DNA of 64,000 nucleotides. Origin: Streptomyces lacrimifluminis. GTDB lineage: Bacteria > Actinomycetota > Actinomycetes > Streptomycetales > Streptomycetaceae. The notes below the pieces were generated by a model. That model saw nothing but the letters and a program-made list of their open reading frames with translations, ran no database searches and had not been told where the DNA came from. The DNA is taken from the NCBI RefSeq assembly GCF_014646095.1, contig NZ_BMMU01000010.1, positions 193,886-257,885 on the forward strand, in the 5' to 3' direction. Positions 41,153 to 48,845 of the stretch are shown in pieces (the stretch's first letter is position 1; each line of letters begins with the position of its first letter). A program made the translations under genes and the position numbers.

Positions 41153-41172
41153 GTGGTGGTCGGGTAACCGGG

Positions 41173-41595
41173 GTGGGCTGGCCGATTCCGCCCCCGGAGA
41201 GTTGGACCGCCGACGACGTAGACCGCATCCCCGATCTCCCGAAGCACACGGAACTGCTCGACGGGAGCCTCGTCTTCGTCAGTCCCCAGACGCGGTTCCA
41301 CCAGACCTGGGACGAGCCGGGGGACGTCTTCCTGACGGTGGAGGTGGTCGCGGGAGACACCCGAGACCGCGACCGTGAGGTCAAGCCCCGCAAGTACGCG
41401 GCGGCCGGGGTGGCACACTTCTGGCGGGTCGAGCAGGACGGCGACAAGGGGCTCCCGGTCGTCTACGTCTACGAACTCGACCCGGCCACCAAGGCCTACG
41501 CTCTCACCCGCATCTTCCACGACCGCCTGGAACTGACCGCCCCCTTCGAGATCGACATCGACCTGACGGTGATCGATCGGCGGCCGGGTTCATGA
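41173..41595 (+). pseudogene. Uma2 (DUF820) family protein with an internal deletion
   Basis: The 140-residue open frame begins and ends like a full Uma2 protein: MGWPIPPPESWTADDVDRIP, HTELLDGSLVFVSPQTRFHQ, then abruptly TWDEPGDVFLTVEVVAGDTR, DREVKPRKYAAAGVAHFWRV and VYVYELDPATKAYALTRIFH. Intact relatives that I recall have about 60-70 more residues between RFHQ and DVFL, including the Pro-Asp of the PD-(D/E)xK-like core. That segment is missing here without a frame change, so the protein is probably inactive. It overlaps the convergent VOC gene by 6 bases. Confidence 0.7.
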
Positions 41596-41997
41596 CCGCG
41601 CGAGTTCCGGCCGCTTCGTGTAGTCCGTGAAGCCGATGACGTTGCCCCAGGGATCGGCGATCTCGACGGTCCAGCCCGTGGCCACGGACATCGGGGCGTC
41701 GAGCGGGGTGATACCGGCCGTGGCCAGGGCGCGGGCCGCCGCCTTGGCGTCCGGCACCTCCAGCCAGATCCGGGGGGACGCCCACGGCGGCGCCCGGTGC
41801 CCGAGCGCCTCCTCGACCCGCAGCAGCAGCCCCGGCGTCTCGGCCCCGACCCTCAGCACGGCGATCCCGGCCTCGTCGACCCGAGCGGTGACCCCGAACC
41901 CGGCACGCTCATAGAAGCCGACCGCCTCGGCGAGATCACCGACGGGCAGCAGCACGTTGTCGAAACCGAGCAGTTCGTACGACTCGTCATCTGACAT
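41590..41997 (-). CDS. VOC-family (glyoxalase/bleomycin-resistance fold) protein
   Basis: A 135-residue protein with the beta-alpha-beta-beta-beta repeats of the vicinal oxygen chelate fold: FDNVLLPVGDLAEAVGFYER, IAVLRVGAETPGLLLRVEEA, RIWLEVPDAKAAARALATAG, WTVEIADPWGNVIGFTDYTK. Asp/Glu and other positions could bind a metal, but the substrate (glutathione-free thiol adducts, antibiotics or other small molecules) cannot be told. It is convergent with the Uma2 remnant. Confidence 0.88.
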   Translation of the reverse strand: MSDDESYELLGFDNVLLPVGDLAEAVGFYERAGFGVTARVDEAGIAVLRVGAETPGLLLRVEEALGHRAPPWASPRIWLEVPDAKAAARALATAGITPLDAPMSVATGWTVEIADPWGNVIGFTDYTKRPELARS

Positions 41998-42067
41998 GGC
42001 GTCAGGGTAAGGGGATGGTCGGCGGAATCCTGGGAGGCTTGTACGGGGACAAGGGTGATCGGTGTGA

Positions 42068-42679
42068 TCAGGGGGTCCGCTTCGACTGGCCGGCGTCGAG
42101 GATCGCAGCCACGTCGAGGGTGACCTTGGCGCCGATGGAATCGGGGAGGGTGACGAGTTCGCCAGGGGCGTGGATGCGGTGATTGCCGTAGTCGTTCTCG
42201 GCGGGGTCGGTGAGGACGTGGAGGCGCTGATGCTTGCGGTCGATGATCACGTAGACCGGGACCTTGGCCCCGGCGTAGGCGGCGACCCTGGTGCGCAGGT
42301 CTGTCTGGTAGTTGCTGGACGTGACTTCCAGGACGAGGCGGAAGCAGATGGGGTCGTAGCAGCTGTTCTCGACATGGCTGCCTCTGTATTCGGCGTCCAC
42401 CACCGCGAGGTCAGGGATCGCGTAGTCCTCCGGACCAGTGGGGAGCCACAGCCCGACCCCCTGTAGCACTCTCGACTCCGGGCCGTGCAGCCCTGCCGCC
42501 AGGAAAGGAACGGTGAGACTCGTCAGAGCATCTGCGTGTGGGCCGTCCGGGGGCGGGGACACGAGGATCTGGCCTCGGATGATCTCGACGCGGTTGCCCG
42601 GATTGCGCTCCATGAGGCGGTGCGCCTCCGCGATCAGCGGACGGTCGCCATGGTGCCGCTCGATGGATGCTGCGGACAT
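42068..42679 (-). CDS. Uma2 (DUF820) family protein, intact
   Basis: A 203-residue restriction-endonuclease-fold protein. VEIIRGQILVSPPPDGPHAD opens the domain; YAIPDLAVVDAEYRGSH carries the Pro-Asp; CFRLVLEVTSSNYQTDLRTR holds the Glu-Val, and AAYAGAKVPVYVIIDRKHQR the later basic position. In contrast to the copy at 41173 the PD-(D/E)xK-like core is complete, although the usual Lys is an Arg/Ala context (TRVAAYAG). The ATG at 42679 lies 6 bases after AGGAGG. Biological role unknown; these genes are multicopy in Streptomyces. Confidence 0.85.
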   Translation of the reverse strand: MSAASIERHHGDRPLIAEAHRLMERNPGNRVEIIRGQILVSPPPDGPHADALTSLTVPFLAAGLHGPESRVLQGVGLWLPTGPEDYAIPDLAVVDAEYRGSHVENSCYDPICFRLVLEVTSSNYQTDLRTRVAAYAGAKVPVYVIIDRKHQRLHVLTDPAENDYGNHRIHAPGELVTLPDSIGAKVTLDVAAILDAGQSKRTP

Positions 42680-42922
42680 CACGTGCCTCCTGTGGGCTGG
42701 TGCCGAGGCCATCATCGTAGGCCGGGAGGAACGGGCGTGTCCCCTTCACACCGCGCCACCCGATCGTGTGGCAGGCACGTGGGAGGGCCCGATTCCTGCG
42801 GAAACGAGCCCTCGACGACGTACGTGCGACACGTCAGCCGGTCATCCGACGGCGATCCGGTTCTGCCACCAGGGTGCCGCGCCGATGACCTCCTTGCCGG
42901 ACCCCGCCACGACCTCTGACGG

Positions 42923-43177
42923 TCAGCACCCGCGAGCGCAGATCTCCCGCAGCCACGGTTCCTGGACGGCAGGCATCCGCGCCAGCGTGTACCGGAACGC
43001 GTCGCACGACGGCCCGAACAGCAACTGCGGATGCGGTGGCAGCGGATCGTCCCGCACCACGCCCGCAGGCAGCCCGCCGACCACCGGCAGCCGCGTCCGC
43101 TGGGGAGGGAAGGCCAACTCGGCCCAGAACGCGGCCTCTACGGGCACCGCCACCCCACCCCTGCTCGGCTGCCACAC
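42923..43177 (-). CDS. Hypothetical small protein
   Basis: An 84-residue open frame whose sequence looks protein-like (AAFWAELAFPPQRTRLPVVG, LLFGPSCDAFRYTLARMPAV, WLREICARGC) but which I cannot assign. The GTG at 43177 has a GGAGAGG almost touching it, so a start further in is possible. It may be the remnant of a longer gene. The surroundings (42716-42922 and 43178-43341) show no other supportable gene. Confidence 0.4.
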   Translation of the reverse strand: MWQPSRGGVAVPVEAAFWAELAFPPQRTRLPVVGGLPAGVVRDDPLPPHPQLLFGPSCDAFRYTLARMPAVQEPWLREICARGC

Positions 43178-43341
43178 CTCTCCGGTCCCTCACCGTCGAA
43201 GCCCCTGCATCCCACCAGGCCGGTGACCGATAGGCAACGGGATTTCCGCCGACGCCGAACGCCCCGGCGGGCAGCGCCCGCTCCAGGTGAGGGGCGAGGC
43301 ACGGCACCGCCCGCCTCACCCCTCACCAGGTCAGCGCATCC

Positions 43342-44154
43342 TCAACACCCGCCCACGCGCCCCGAACTCACCACCACGTCATCCATCCGCACGTCGTACG
43401 ACGACGGAGTCGGATCCCCCTGGTACAGCTGCCACCCCAGCTTCAGCTCGTCGAACGTCGGGAAGGCGAAGTCGGAGTCCTGCGCGCCCCCGTGGTGAGT
43501 GGCGTCGACCGTCAGGTCCGACTGCTCGACCCCGTCGAAGTACACCGTGACCCGGCTGTCCACAGCGTCGAGATGGAATTCCACGCACTGCCACGTGTCT
43601 GCCACAGCCGGTGCCGACGTCTTCCACGACGTCCAGTCGCCCGTCGGGCCCAGATCGGAGCCGACGCCCCAGAAGTTGCCCTTGTCCGTGGGGGCGTACT
43701 GGCCGCCCAACGGGCGTACGAGGGTGGGGGAGTCGGCGCCGGAGGCCTCCGCGATGGTCCAGTGGGCCCAGTCGGGGGCCGTGGGGAAGGCGTCCACGCG
43801 TAGGCGCAGGCGGGCCCAGTAACTGTTGCCGGGCGCCGAGAGGTTGGGGAAGACGACGAACGCGCGGCCGTTGCCCTGCGTACGGATGCGGAGTTCGCGG
43901 CCCTTGCCGGTCGAGCTCGGGGCGACGGTCAGGGTGCCGTTGGAGGTGTCCGTCGTCCAGCCGCGGCCGGCGGTGACCGGGCCGAGGGGAAGACGGTCGA
44001 AGTTCTCCCGCGCGAGAGGCCGTACGAGAGGCCGTTGGCCATATGCCGTGTCGTGGGCGGGAGTTGCCGAGGCGGTGGGGGGAATCGCGAGCAGCGTGGC
44101 CGCCGAAGCCGCGGCGGCCGACAGTGCGGCGATCGATTTCCTCAGGATGGTCAT
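43342..44154 (-). CDS. Secreted Cip1-like / concanavalin-fold carbohydrate-active candidate
   Basis: A 270-residue secreted protein. The signal peptide is clear (ILRKSIAALSAAAASAATLL, then IPPTASATPAHD). The mature part is rich in beta strands and tryptophan (RGWTTDTSNGTLTVAPSSTG, YWARLRLRVDAFPTAPDWAH, QCVEFHLDAVDSRVTVYFDG, DELKLGWQLYQGDPTPSSYD) and ends in RMDDVVVSSGRVGGC. This resembles the jelly-roll of Cip1-like proteins (PL-type, cellulose-associated) and LamG domains. No catalytic residue can be pointed to with confidence. It is convergent-free and monocistronic. Confidence 0.65.
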   Translation of the reverse strand: MTILRKSIAALSAAAASAATLLAIPPTASATPAHDTAYGQRPLVRPLARENFDRLPLGPVTAGRGWTTDTSNGTLTVAPSSTGKGRELRIRTQGNGRAFVVFPNLSAPGNSYWARLRLRVDAFPTAPDWAHWTIAEASGADSPTLVRPLGGQYAPTDKGNFWGVGSDLGPTGDWTSWKTSAPAVADTWQCVEFHLDAVDSRVTVYFDGVEQSDLTVDATHHGGAQDSDFAFPTFDELKLGWQLYQGDPTPSSYDVRMDDVVVSSGRVGGC

Positions 44155-44262
44155 GTGCCCAGTCTGTGACGGGAGTTGACCAAGTTCCTAGTCGTACTGG
44201 TGGGTATGGAGGGGTGTGTGGCCGCGATCACCGCACGGCCGAAACGCCCGGCGGACAAACGC

Positions 44263-44304
44263 CCGGTGGCCGTGCTTCTGTCGATGCAGAAGCACGGCCA
44301 CCGG
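44263..44304 (-). terminator. Terminator of the sdh operon (18-bp perfect stem)
   Basis: Arms CCGGTGGCCGTGCTTCTG (44263-44280) and its exact complement (44287-44304) enclose the 6-base loop TCGATG. On the minus strand it begins 50 bases after the sdhB stop and is followed by GCGTTTGTCC. Confidence 0.85.
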
Positions 44305-44353
44305 AGGGCAGTGCGAGATCAGAGCGACCCGAGTGATCGGAACCGCAGAGTGA

Positions 44354-45133
44354 TCAGAAGCGCCGAGTGATCAGCGCCCTCTTCACTTCCTGGATCGCCT
44401 TCGTGACCTCGATGCCACGCGGGCACGCGTCCGTGCAGTTGAACGTGGTCCGGCAGCGCCAGACGCCGTCCCGGTCGTTCAGGATCTCCAGGCGCTGCTC
44501 GCCCGCCTCGTCACGCGAGTCGAAGATGAACCGATGCGCGTTGACGATCGCGGCCGGGCCGAAGTACTGGCCGTCGTTCCAGAAGACCGGGCACGAGGAC
44601 GTGCACGCCGCGCACAGGATGCACTTCGTCGTGTCGTCGAAGCGCTCGCGGTCTTCGGCCGTCTGGAGGCGTTCCCGGGTCGGCTCGTTGGTGTCCTTCG
44701 TGATCAGGAAGGGCATCACGTCGCGGTACGCCTGGAAGAACGGGTCCATGTCGACGATCAGGTCCTTCAGGACCGTCAGGCCCTTGATGGGCTCGACCGT
44801 GATCGGCTTGGCGGGGTTGATGTCCTTGATCAGGGTCTTGCAGGCAAGGCGGTTCTTGCCGTTGATCCGCATGGCGTCCGAGCCGCAGATGCCGTGCGCG
44901 CAGGAACGACGGAACGTCAGCGAACCGTCCTGGTCCCACTTGATCTTGTGGAGGGCGTCGAGGACGCGCTCCTTCGGGTCGATCTCCAGCTTGAAGTCTT
45001 CCCAGACCGCCTCGGCCGCCAGCTCCGGGTTGAAGCGGCGGATGCGGAAGGTGACCGTGATGTACGGGGAGTCGGCGAAGCCGGGCTCGGGCTCGCCGGC
45101 CGCGTCCGCCTTGTCCAGAACAGGGGTTGCCAT
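44354..45133 (-). CDS. sdhB: Succinate dehydrogenase iron-sulfur subunit
   Basis: Electron-transfer subunit of complex II, 259 residues. The [2Fe-2S] ligands are in FRRSCAHGICGSDAMRING and NRLACKTL; the [4Fe-4S] and [3Fe-4S] ligands are in CILCAACTSSCPVFW and CRTTFNCTDACPRGIEVTK. The start overlaps the sdhA stop (TGATG at 45131-45135). Last gene of sdhCDAB. Confidence 0.97.
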   Translation of the reverse strand: MATPVLDKADAAGEPEPGFADSPYITVTFRIRRFNPELAAEAVWEDFKLEIDPKERVLDALHKIKWDQDGSLTFRRSCAHGICGSDAMRINGKNRLACKTLIKDINPAKPITVEPIKGLTVLKDLIVDMDPFFQAYRDVMPFLITKDTNEPTRERLQTAEDRERFDDTTKCILCAACTSSCPVFWNDGQYFGPAAIVNAHRFIFDSRDEAGEQRLEILNDRDGVWRCRTTFNCTDACPRGIEVTKAIQEVKRALITRRF

Positions 45134-46887
45134 CAGTACTTACGCTCCATCGGCTGGTAGCGGGTCTGGACGACCGGCTTGTAGTCGAGACGGATGGACT
45201 CGGTGCCGTCGTCGCCCACCTCGCGGTACGCCATGGTGTGGCGCATGAAGTTGACGTCGTCGCGGCTCGGGTAGTCCTCGCGGTAGTGACCGCCGCGCGA
45301 CTCCTTGCGGGCCAGCGCCGACACCGCCATGACCTCGGCGAGGTCCAGGAGGTTGCCGAGCTCGATGGCTTCCAGCAGGTCCGTGTTGAACCGCTTGCCC
45401 TTGTCCTGGATCGAGACGTTCCGGTAGCGCTCGCGGAGTTCCGCGATCTTCTCCACCGCCGTCTTGATCGTCTGCTCGGTACGGAACACCATGACGTTCG
45501 CGTCCATGGTCTCCTGGAGCTCCAGGCGCAGCGCGGCGACCCGCTCCGTGCCCGTGGACTCGCGCAGGTGCTCCACCTGGGAGGCCACCAACTCCGCCGG
45601 GTTCTCGGGGAGTTCGACGAAGTCGGCCTTCTGGCTGTACTCCGCCGCCGCGATACCGGCCCGCTTCCCGAACACGTTGATGTCCAGGAGGCTGTTCGTG
45701 CCGAGACGGTTGGCACCGTGCACCGACACACACGCGACCTCACCGGCCGCGTACAGGCCGGGCACCACCGTCGTGTTGTCGCGGAGAACCTCACCCTCGA
45801 CGTTCGTCGGGATGCCGCCCATCGCGTAGTGCGCGGTGGGCTGGATCGGGATCGGGTCCGTGTACGGCTCGATACCGAGGTAGGTGCGCGCGAACTCGGT
45901 GATGTCGGGCAGCTTGGCGTCCAGCTGCTCCGGCGGAAGGTGCGTCAGGTCGAGGTAGACGTGGTCGCCCTCGGGGCCGCAGCCGCGTCCCTCACGGATC
46001 TCCGTGTAGATGGAGCGGGACACGACGTCACGGGACGCGAGGTCCTTCATGACCGGCGCGTACTTCTCCATGAAGCGCTCGCCGTCCTTGTTGCGGAGGA
46101 TGCCGCCCTCACCACGGGCGCCCTCCGTCAGCAGGATGCCCATGCGCCAGATGCCGGTCGGGTGGAACTGGAAGAACTCCATGTCCTCCAGCGGCAGCCC
46201 GCGACGGTAGACCGCCGCCTGGCCGTCTCCGGTCAGCGTGTGCGCGTTCGACGTCACCTTGAAGAACTTGCCGCAGCCGCCGGACGCGTAGATCACGGCC
46301 TTCGCCTGGAAGACGTGGATCTCACCCGTGGCGAGTTCGTACGCGACGACACCGGCCGACCGCTTCACGCCGTCGACCTCGACGATCAGCTGGTCGAGGA
46401 CGTAGAACTCGTTGAAGAACTCCACGCCCTCCTTCACGCAGTTCTGGTACAGCGTCTGGAGGATCATGTGACCGGTACGGTCGGCCGCGTAGCAGGACCG
46501 GCGGACCGGCGCCTCGCCGTGGTTGCGGCTGTGGCCACCGAATCGGCGCTGGTCGATCGTGCCGTTGGGCGTGCGGTTGAACGGCAGGCCCATCTTCTCC
46601 AGGTCGAGGACCGAGTCGATGGCCTCCTTCGCCAGGATCTCGGCGGCGTCCTGGTCGACCAGGTAGTCACCGCCCTTGACCGTGTCGAAGGTGTGCCACT
46701 CCCAGTTGTCCTCCTCCACGTTGGCGAGCGCGGCGGCCATACCGCCCTGCGCGGCGCCCGTGTGGGACCTGGTCGGGTAGAGCTTCGTCAGTACGGCGGT
46801 ACGGCTGCGCTTCGTCGACTCGATCGCGGCGCGCATGCCGGCGCCGCCCGCGCCGACGATGACGGTGTCGTACTTGTGGATCTTCAT
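45133..46887 (-). CDS. sdhA: Succinate dehydrogenase flavoprotein subunit
   Basis: Catalytic subunit of complex II, 584 residues, oxidising succinate to fumarate. FAD binding: DTVIVGAGGAGMRAAIESTK at residues 6-25 and RSHTGAAQGGMAAALAN with the covalent-FAD histidine in SHTG. Active-site region: HPTGIWRMGILLTEGARGEG and REGRGCGPEGDHVYLDL; PTAHYAMGGIPTNVEGEVL and GANRLGTNSLLDINVFG follow. It is 31 bases downstream of sdhD and coupled to sdhB. Confidence 0.97.
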   Translation of the reverse strand: MKIHKYDTVIVGAGGAGMRAAIESTKRSRTAVLTKLYPTRSHTGAAQGGMAAALANVEEDNWEWHTFDTVKGGDYLVDQDAAEILAKEAIDSVLDLEKMGLPFNRTPNGTIDQRRFGGHSRNHGEAPVRRSCYAADRTGHMILQTLYQNCVKEGVEFFNEFYVLDQLIVEVDGVKRSAGVVAYELATGEIHVFQAKAVIYASGGCGKFFKVTSNAHTLTGDGQAAVYRRGLPLEDMEFFQFHPTGIWRMGILLTEGARGEGGILRNKDGERFMEKYAPVMKDLASRDVVSRSIYTEIREGRGCGPEGDHVYLDLTHLPPEQLDAKLPDITEFARTYLGIEPYTDPIPIQPTAHYAMGGIPTNVEGEVLRDNTTVVPGLYAAGEVACVSVHGANRLGTNSLLDINVFGKRAGIAAAEYSQKADFVELPENPAELVASQVEHLRESTGTERVAALRLELQETMDANVMVFRTEQTIKTAVEKIAELRERYRNVSIQDKGKRFNTDLLEAIELGNLLDLAEVMAVSALARKESRGGHYREDYPSRDDVNFMRHTMAYREVGDDGTESIRLDYKPVVQTRYQPMERKY

Positions 46888-46918
46888 CAGGATTTCCTCA
46901 GTCCCTCAGCACCGTGGC

Positions 46919-47410
46919 CTAGCGGATGTTCGGGTCGAAGGTGAAGATCACCAGCGTGCCCAGCAGGATCGTGAACACCGTGGCGGTGTAGAGCAGGCCC
47001 TTGAGCCACAGTCGGGTGTTCGCGCGCTCCGCGTAGTCGTTGATGACGGTGCGCAGGCCGTTGGCGCCGTGCAGCATCGCCAGCCACAGCATCAGCAGGT
47101 CCCAGACCTGCCAGAACGGGGAGGCCCAGCGGCCGGCCACGAAGGCGAAGCCGATCTTGGAGACACCGCCGTCCAGCACCAGCTGGATGAGGAGGTGGCC
47201 CAGGACCAGCACGACCAGGACGATGCCGGACAGCCGCATGAACAGCCAGCCGTACATCTCGAAGTTGCCCCGGGTGGACTTGGGGGTCTTCTTCGTGCGC
47301 TTGCGCGGGGCCTCGATCAGGGGCGCCGGGTTGTCGGCGTCGTAGCCCGCGAACGTGCCCGCGCCCTCGACGGGGCCGATGCCCGAAGCGGTGGATTCAG
47401 TCGTCGCCAT
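46919..47410 (-). CDS. sdhD: Succinate dehydrogenase hydrophobic membrane anchor subunit
   Basis: A 163-residue subunit with an N-terminal hydrophilic extension (about 50 residues, ending RKRTKKTPKSTRGNFEM) and three helices (WLFMRLSGIVLVVLVLGHLL, FWQVWDLLMLWLAMLHGANG, GLLYTATVFTILLGTLVIFT). The RLSGIVL and LGHLLIQ segments near the heme/quinone site and HGANGLRTVINDY are typical of SdhD. It lies 5 bases after sdhC. Confidence 0.93.
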   Translation of the reverse strand: MATTESTASGIGPVEGAGTFAGYDADNPAPLIEAPRKRTKKTPKSTRGNFEMYGWLFMRLSGIVLVVLVLGHLLIQLVLDGGVSKIGFAFVAGRWASPFWQVWDLLMLWLAMLHGANGLRTVINDYAERANTRLWLKGLLYTATVFTILLGTLVIFTFDPNIR

Positions 47411-47415
47411 CTGCG

Positions 47416-47796
47416 TCAGCTCCCGAACAGTTCACGAGCGGCGTGACCGAGGACGGGGTAGATCGCCCCGATCATCAGCACGACCCACAGGCCGACGACG
47501 GTCCACAGCATCTGCTTCTGGTAGCGCGGGCCCTTCGACCAGAAGTCGACGGCGATGACGCGGAGGCCGTTCAGCGCGTGGAAGAGGATGGCGGCGACGA
47601 GGCCGTACTCCAGTACGGCGACGATCGGCGTCTTGTACGTGGCCACCACCTTGTCGTATGCCTCGGGGGAGACACGGACGAGAGCGGTGTCCAGGACGTG
47701 TACGAACAGGAAGAAGAAGATGAGGACGCCGGTGACTCGATGAGCCACCCAGGACCACATTCCTTCCCGGCCGCGGTACAGCGTTCCAGCCGGCAC
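47416..47796 (-). CDS. sdhC: Succinate dehydrogenase cytochrome b556 subunit
   Basis: A 126-residue three-helix subunit: MWSWVAHRVTGVLIFFFLFV with the conserved HRxTG, FVHVLDTALVRVS with a probable heme-ligand histidine, FHALNGLRVIAVDFW, and the last helix LWTVVGLWVVLMIGAIYPVL. It is the first gene of sdhCDAB. On the minus strand a -10-like TACGAT lies at 47884-47889 in the 221-base spacer upstream; no other gene fits there. Confidence 0.93.
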   Translation of the reverse strand: MPAGTLYRGREGMWSWVAHRVTGVLIFFFLFVHVLDTALVRVSPEAYDKVVATYKTPIVAVLEYGLVAAILFHALNGLRVIAVDFWSKGPRYQKQMLWTVVGLWVVLMIGAIYPVLGHAARELFGS

Positions 47797-48009
47797 GGAA
47801 AACCCTCCGGGAGCGGGGATCGGAGCCGCGCCGGCTTCGGGTGTCGGACGGGCCCGGCCGGGTACGGTCCACCGGCCCTGGCCATCGTAGCGACGTGTTG
47901 TCGGAACGCTTACAGCGGGCCTACCGATGTGATCAAACAGGCTCGTACGGGCTACTGGGTGCGGTTACCGAGTGCGGCTACTGGGGGAGGGCTTGCGGTT
48001 GTCTGCCGA

Positions 48010-48078
48010 GTGACCGGTCAGTTGTGGCTGGTCGCGCTCCGCGGCGGAGCCGGAACATGTTGCAGCCCCGCGCCCCTG
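48010..48078 (-). repeat. Dispersed intergenic repeat, family B, copy 3 (inverted)
   Basis: On the minus strand it reads GGCGCGGGGCTG...CCGGCTCCGCCGCG...GCGCGACCAGCCACAAC, the same framework as 27465-27530 and 34233-34300. The OHCU decarboxylase gene ends inside it: its last 20 codons and its stop come from the repeat. Confidence 0.8.
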
Positions 48079-48566
48079 AGGGCGTTCCCCAGCCGCTCTC
48101 TCGCCAGGCGCCGCAGTTCCTCGGCCGCCACCACCCGCTCTTCCTCCGGGTCGTTTGCCAGACGTGACCGGATGGCGGCCAGGATCGTGTTCAGGACCTC
48201 GGTGGGAGGGGTGCCGTCCAGGCAGATGACGAAGACATGCCCGAACCTGGCCTCGTACGCCGCATGCGCGGCGCCCAGTGCCGTGTGGGCCGCCGAGTAG
48301 ACGCCGTCGGGCAGTGCGGGCAGCGCCTCCGCGGCCAGGGCCTCGGAGAGGTCGCCCGGGGTCAGGTCGTACGCCGCCTCGTCCGCTGCCGCGAGCAGGG
48401 AGTCCAGGTCCGGATAGGGGCGGTGGTCGGTGAGGCGGCGGGCCCAGCGGAGGCTGTGCAGGCAGGTCAGGAGCGTGCGCTCGATGTCCTCGGCGGGCTC
48501 GGCGTTGAACCGTGTCAGGCCCGGCGGCGTAGGAGAGGGGGACTCGGTGCGCGCCTGTGCCGGCAT
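48018..48566 (-). CDS. 2-oxo-4-hydroxy-4-carboxy-5-ureidoimidazoline (OHCU) decarboxylase
   Basis: A 182-residue enzyme of purine (urate) degradation that decarboxylates OHCU to S-allantoin. Family features: GLTRFNAEPAEDIERTLLTC, WARRLTDHRPYPDLDSLLAA with the catalytic His in the H-R-P/DHRPY region, and YEARFGHVFVICLDGTPPTE with the FGHxF motif. LAAIRSRLANDPEEERVVAA closes the fold. The tail after about residue 160 (GLQHVPAPPRSATSHN) is translated from a dispersed repeat and is not conserved. No other uricolytic genes are nearby. Confidence 0.88.
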   Translation of the reverse strand: MPAQARTESPSPTPPGLTRFNAEPAEDIERTLLTCLHSLRWARRLTDHRPYPDLDSLLAAADEAAYDLTPGDLSEALAAEALPALPDGVYSAAHTALGAAHAAYEARFGHVFVICLDGTPPTEVLNTILAAIRSRLANDPEEERVVAAEELRRLARERLGNALRGAGLQHVPAPPRSATSHN

Positions 48567-48845
48567 GGCGAGCCGGCCGGAGAATTGGGGAAGACGGTGC
48601 GCGGACAGCGTGAGTCCTCGGAGGTCTGGGTCGGAGTGCGAGATGCGCGTGGAGAGGCGCCGCTCACATTATCGAGAGGTGGTCAGGAGCTGTTCGACGG
48701 AGGTCTGAATTTCACCCGAACGGGAGAGTTTCGGAACGTACGGTGGACGATCCCGGTGGGGTGGGGTCGTAGGTTCAGAGGGGGAGGCGATCCAGGAGGT
48801 GCGTGACATGCGGGCGATACGTGAGGCTCGGGCAGGTGGGAACCG

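Noticed and set aside
44176..44370. Small plus-strand frame from a TTG near 44176
   Set aside because: It runs through the sdh terminator hairpin and into sdhB; the TTGACC there looks more like a chance -35 element.
45127..46944. 605-codon open frame on the plus strand opposite sdhA
   Set aside because: Composition is typical of antisense frames; sdhA on the other strand has all catalytic motifs.
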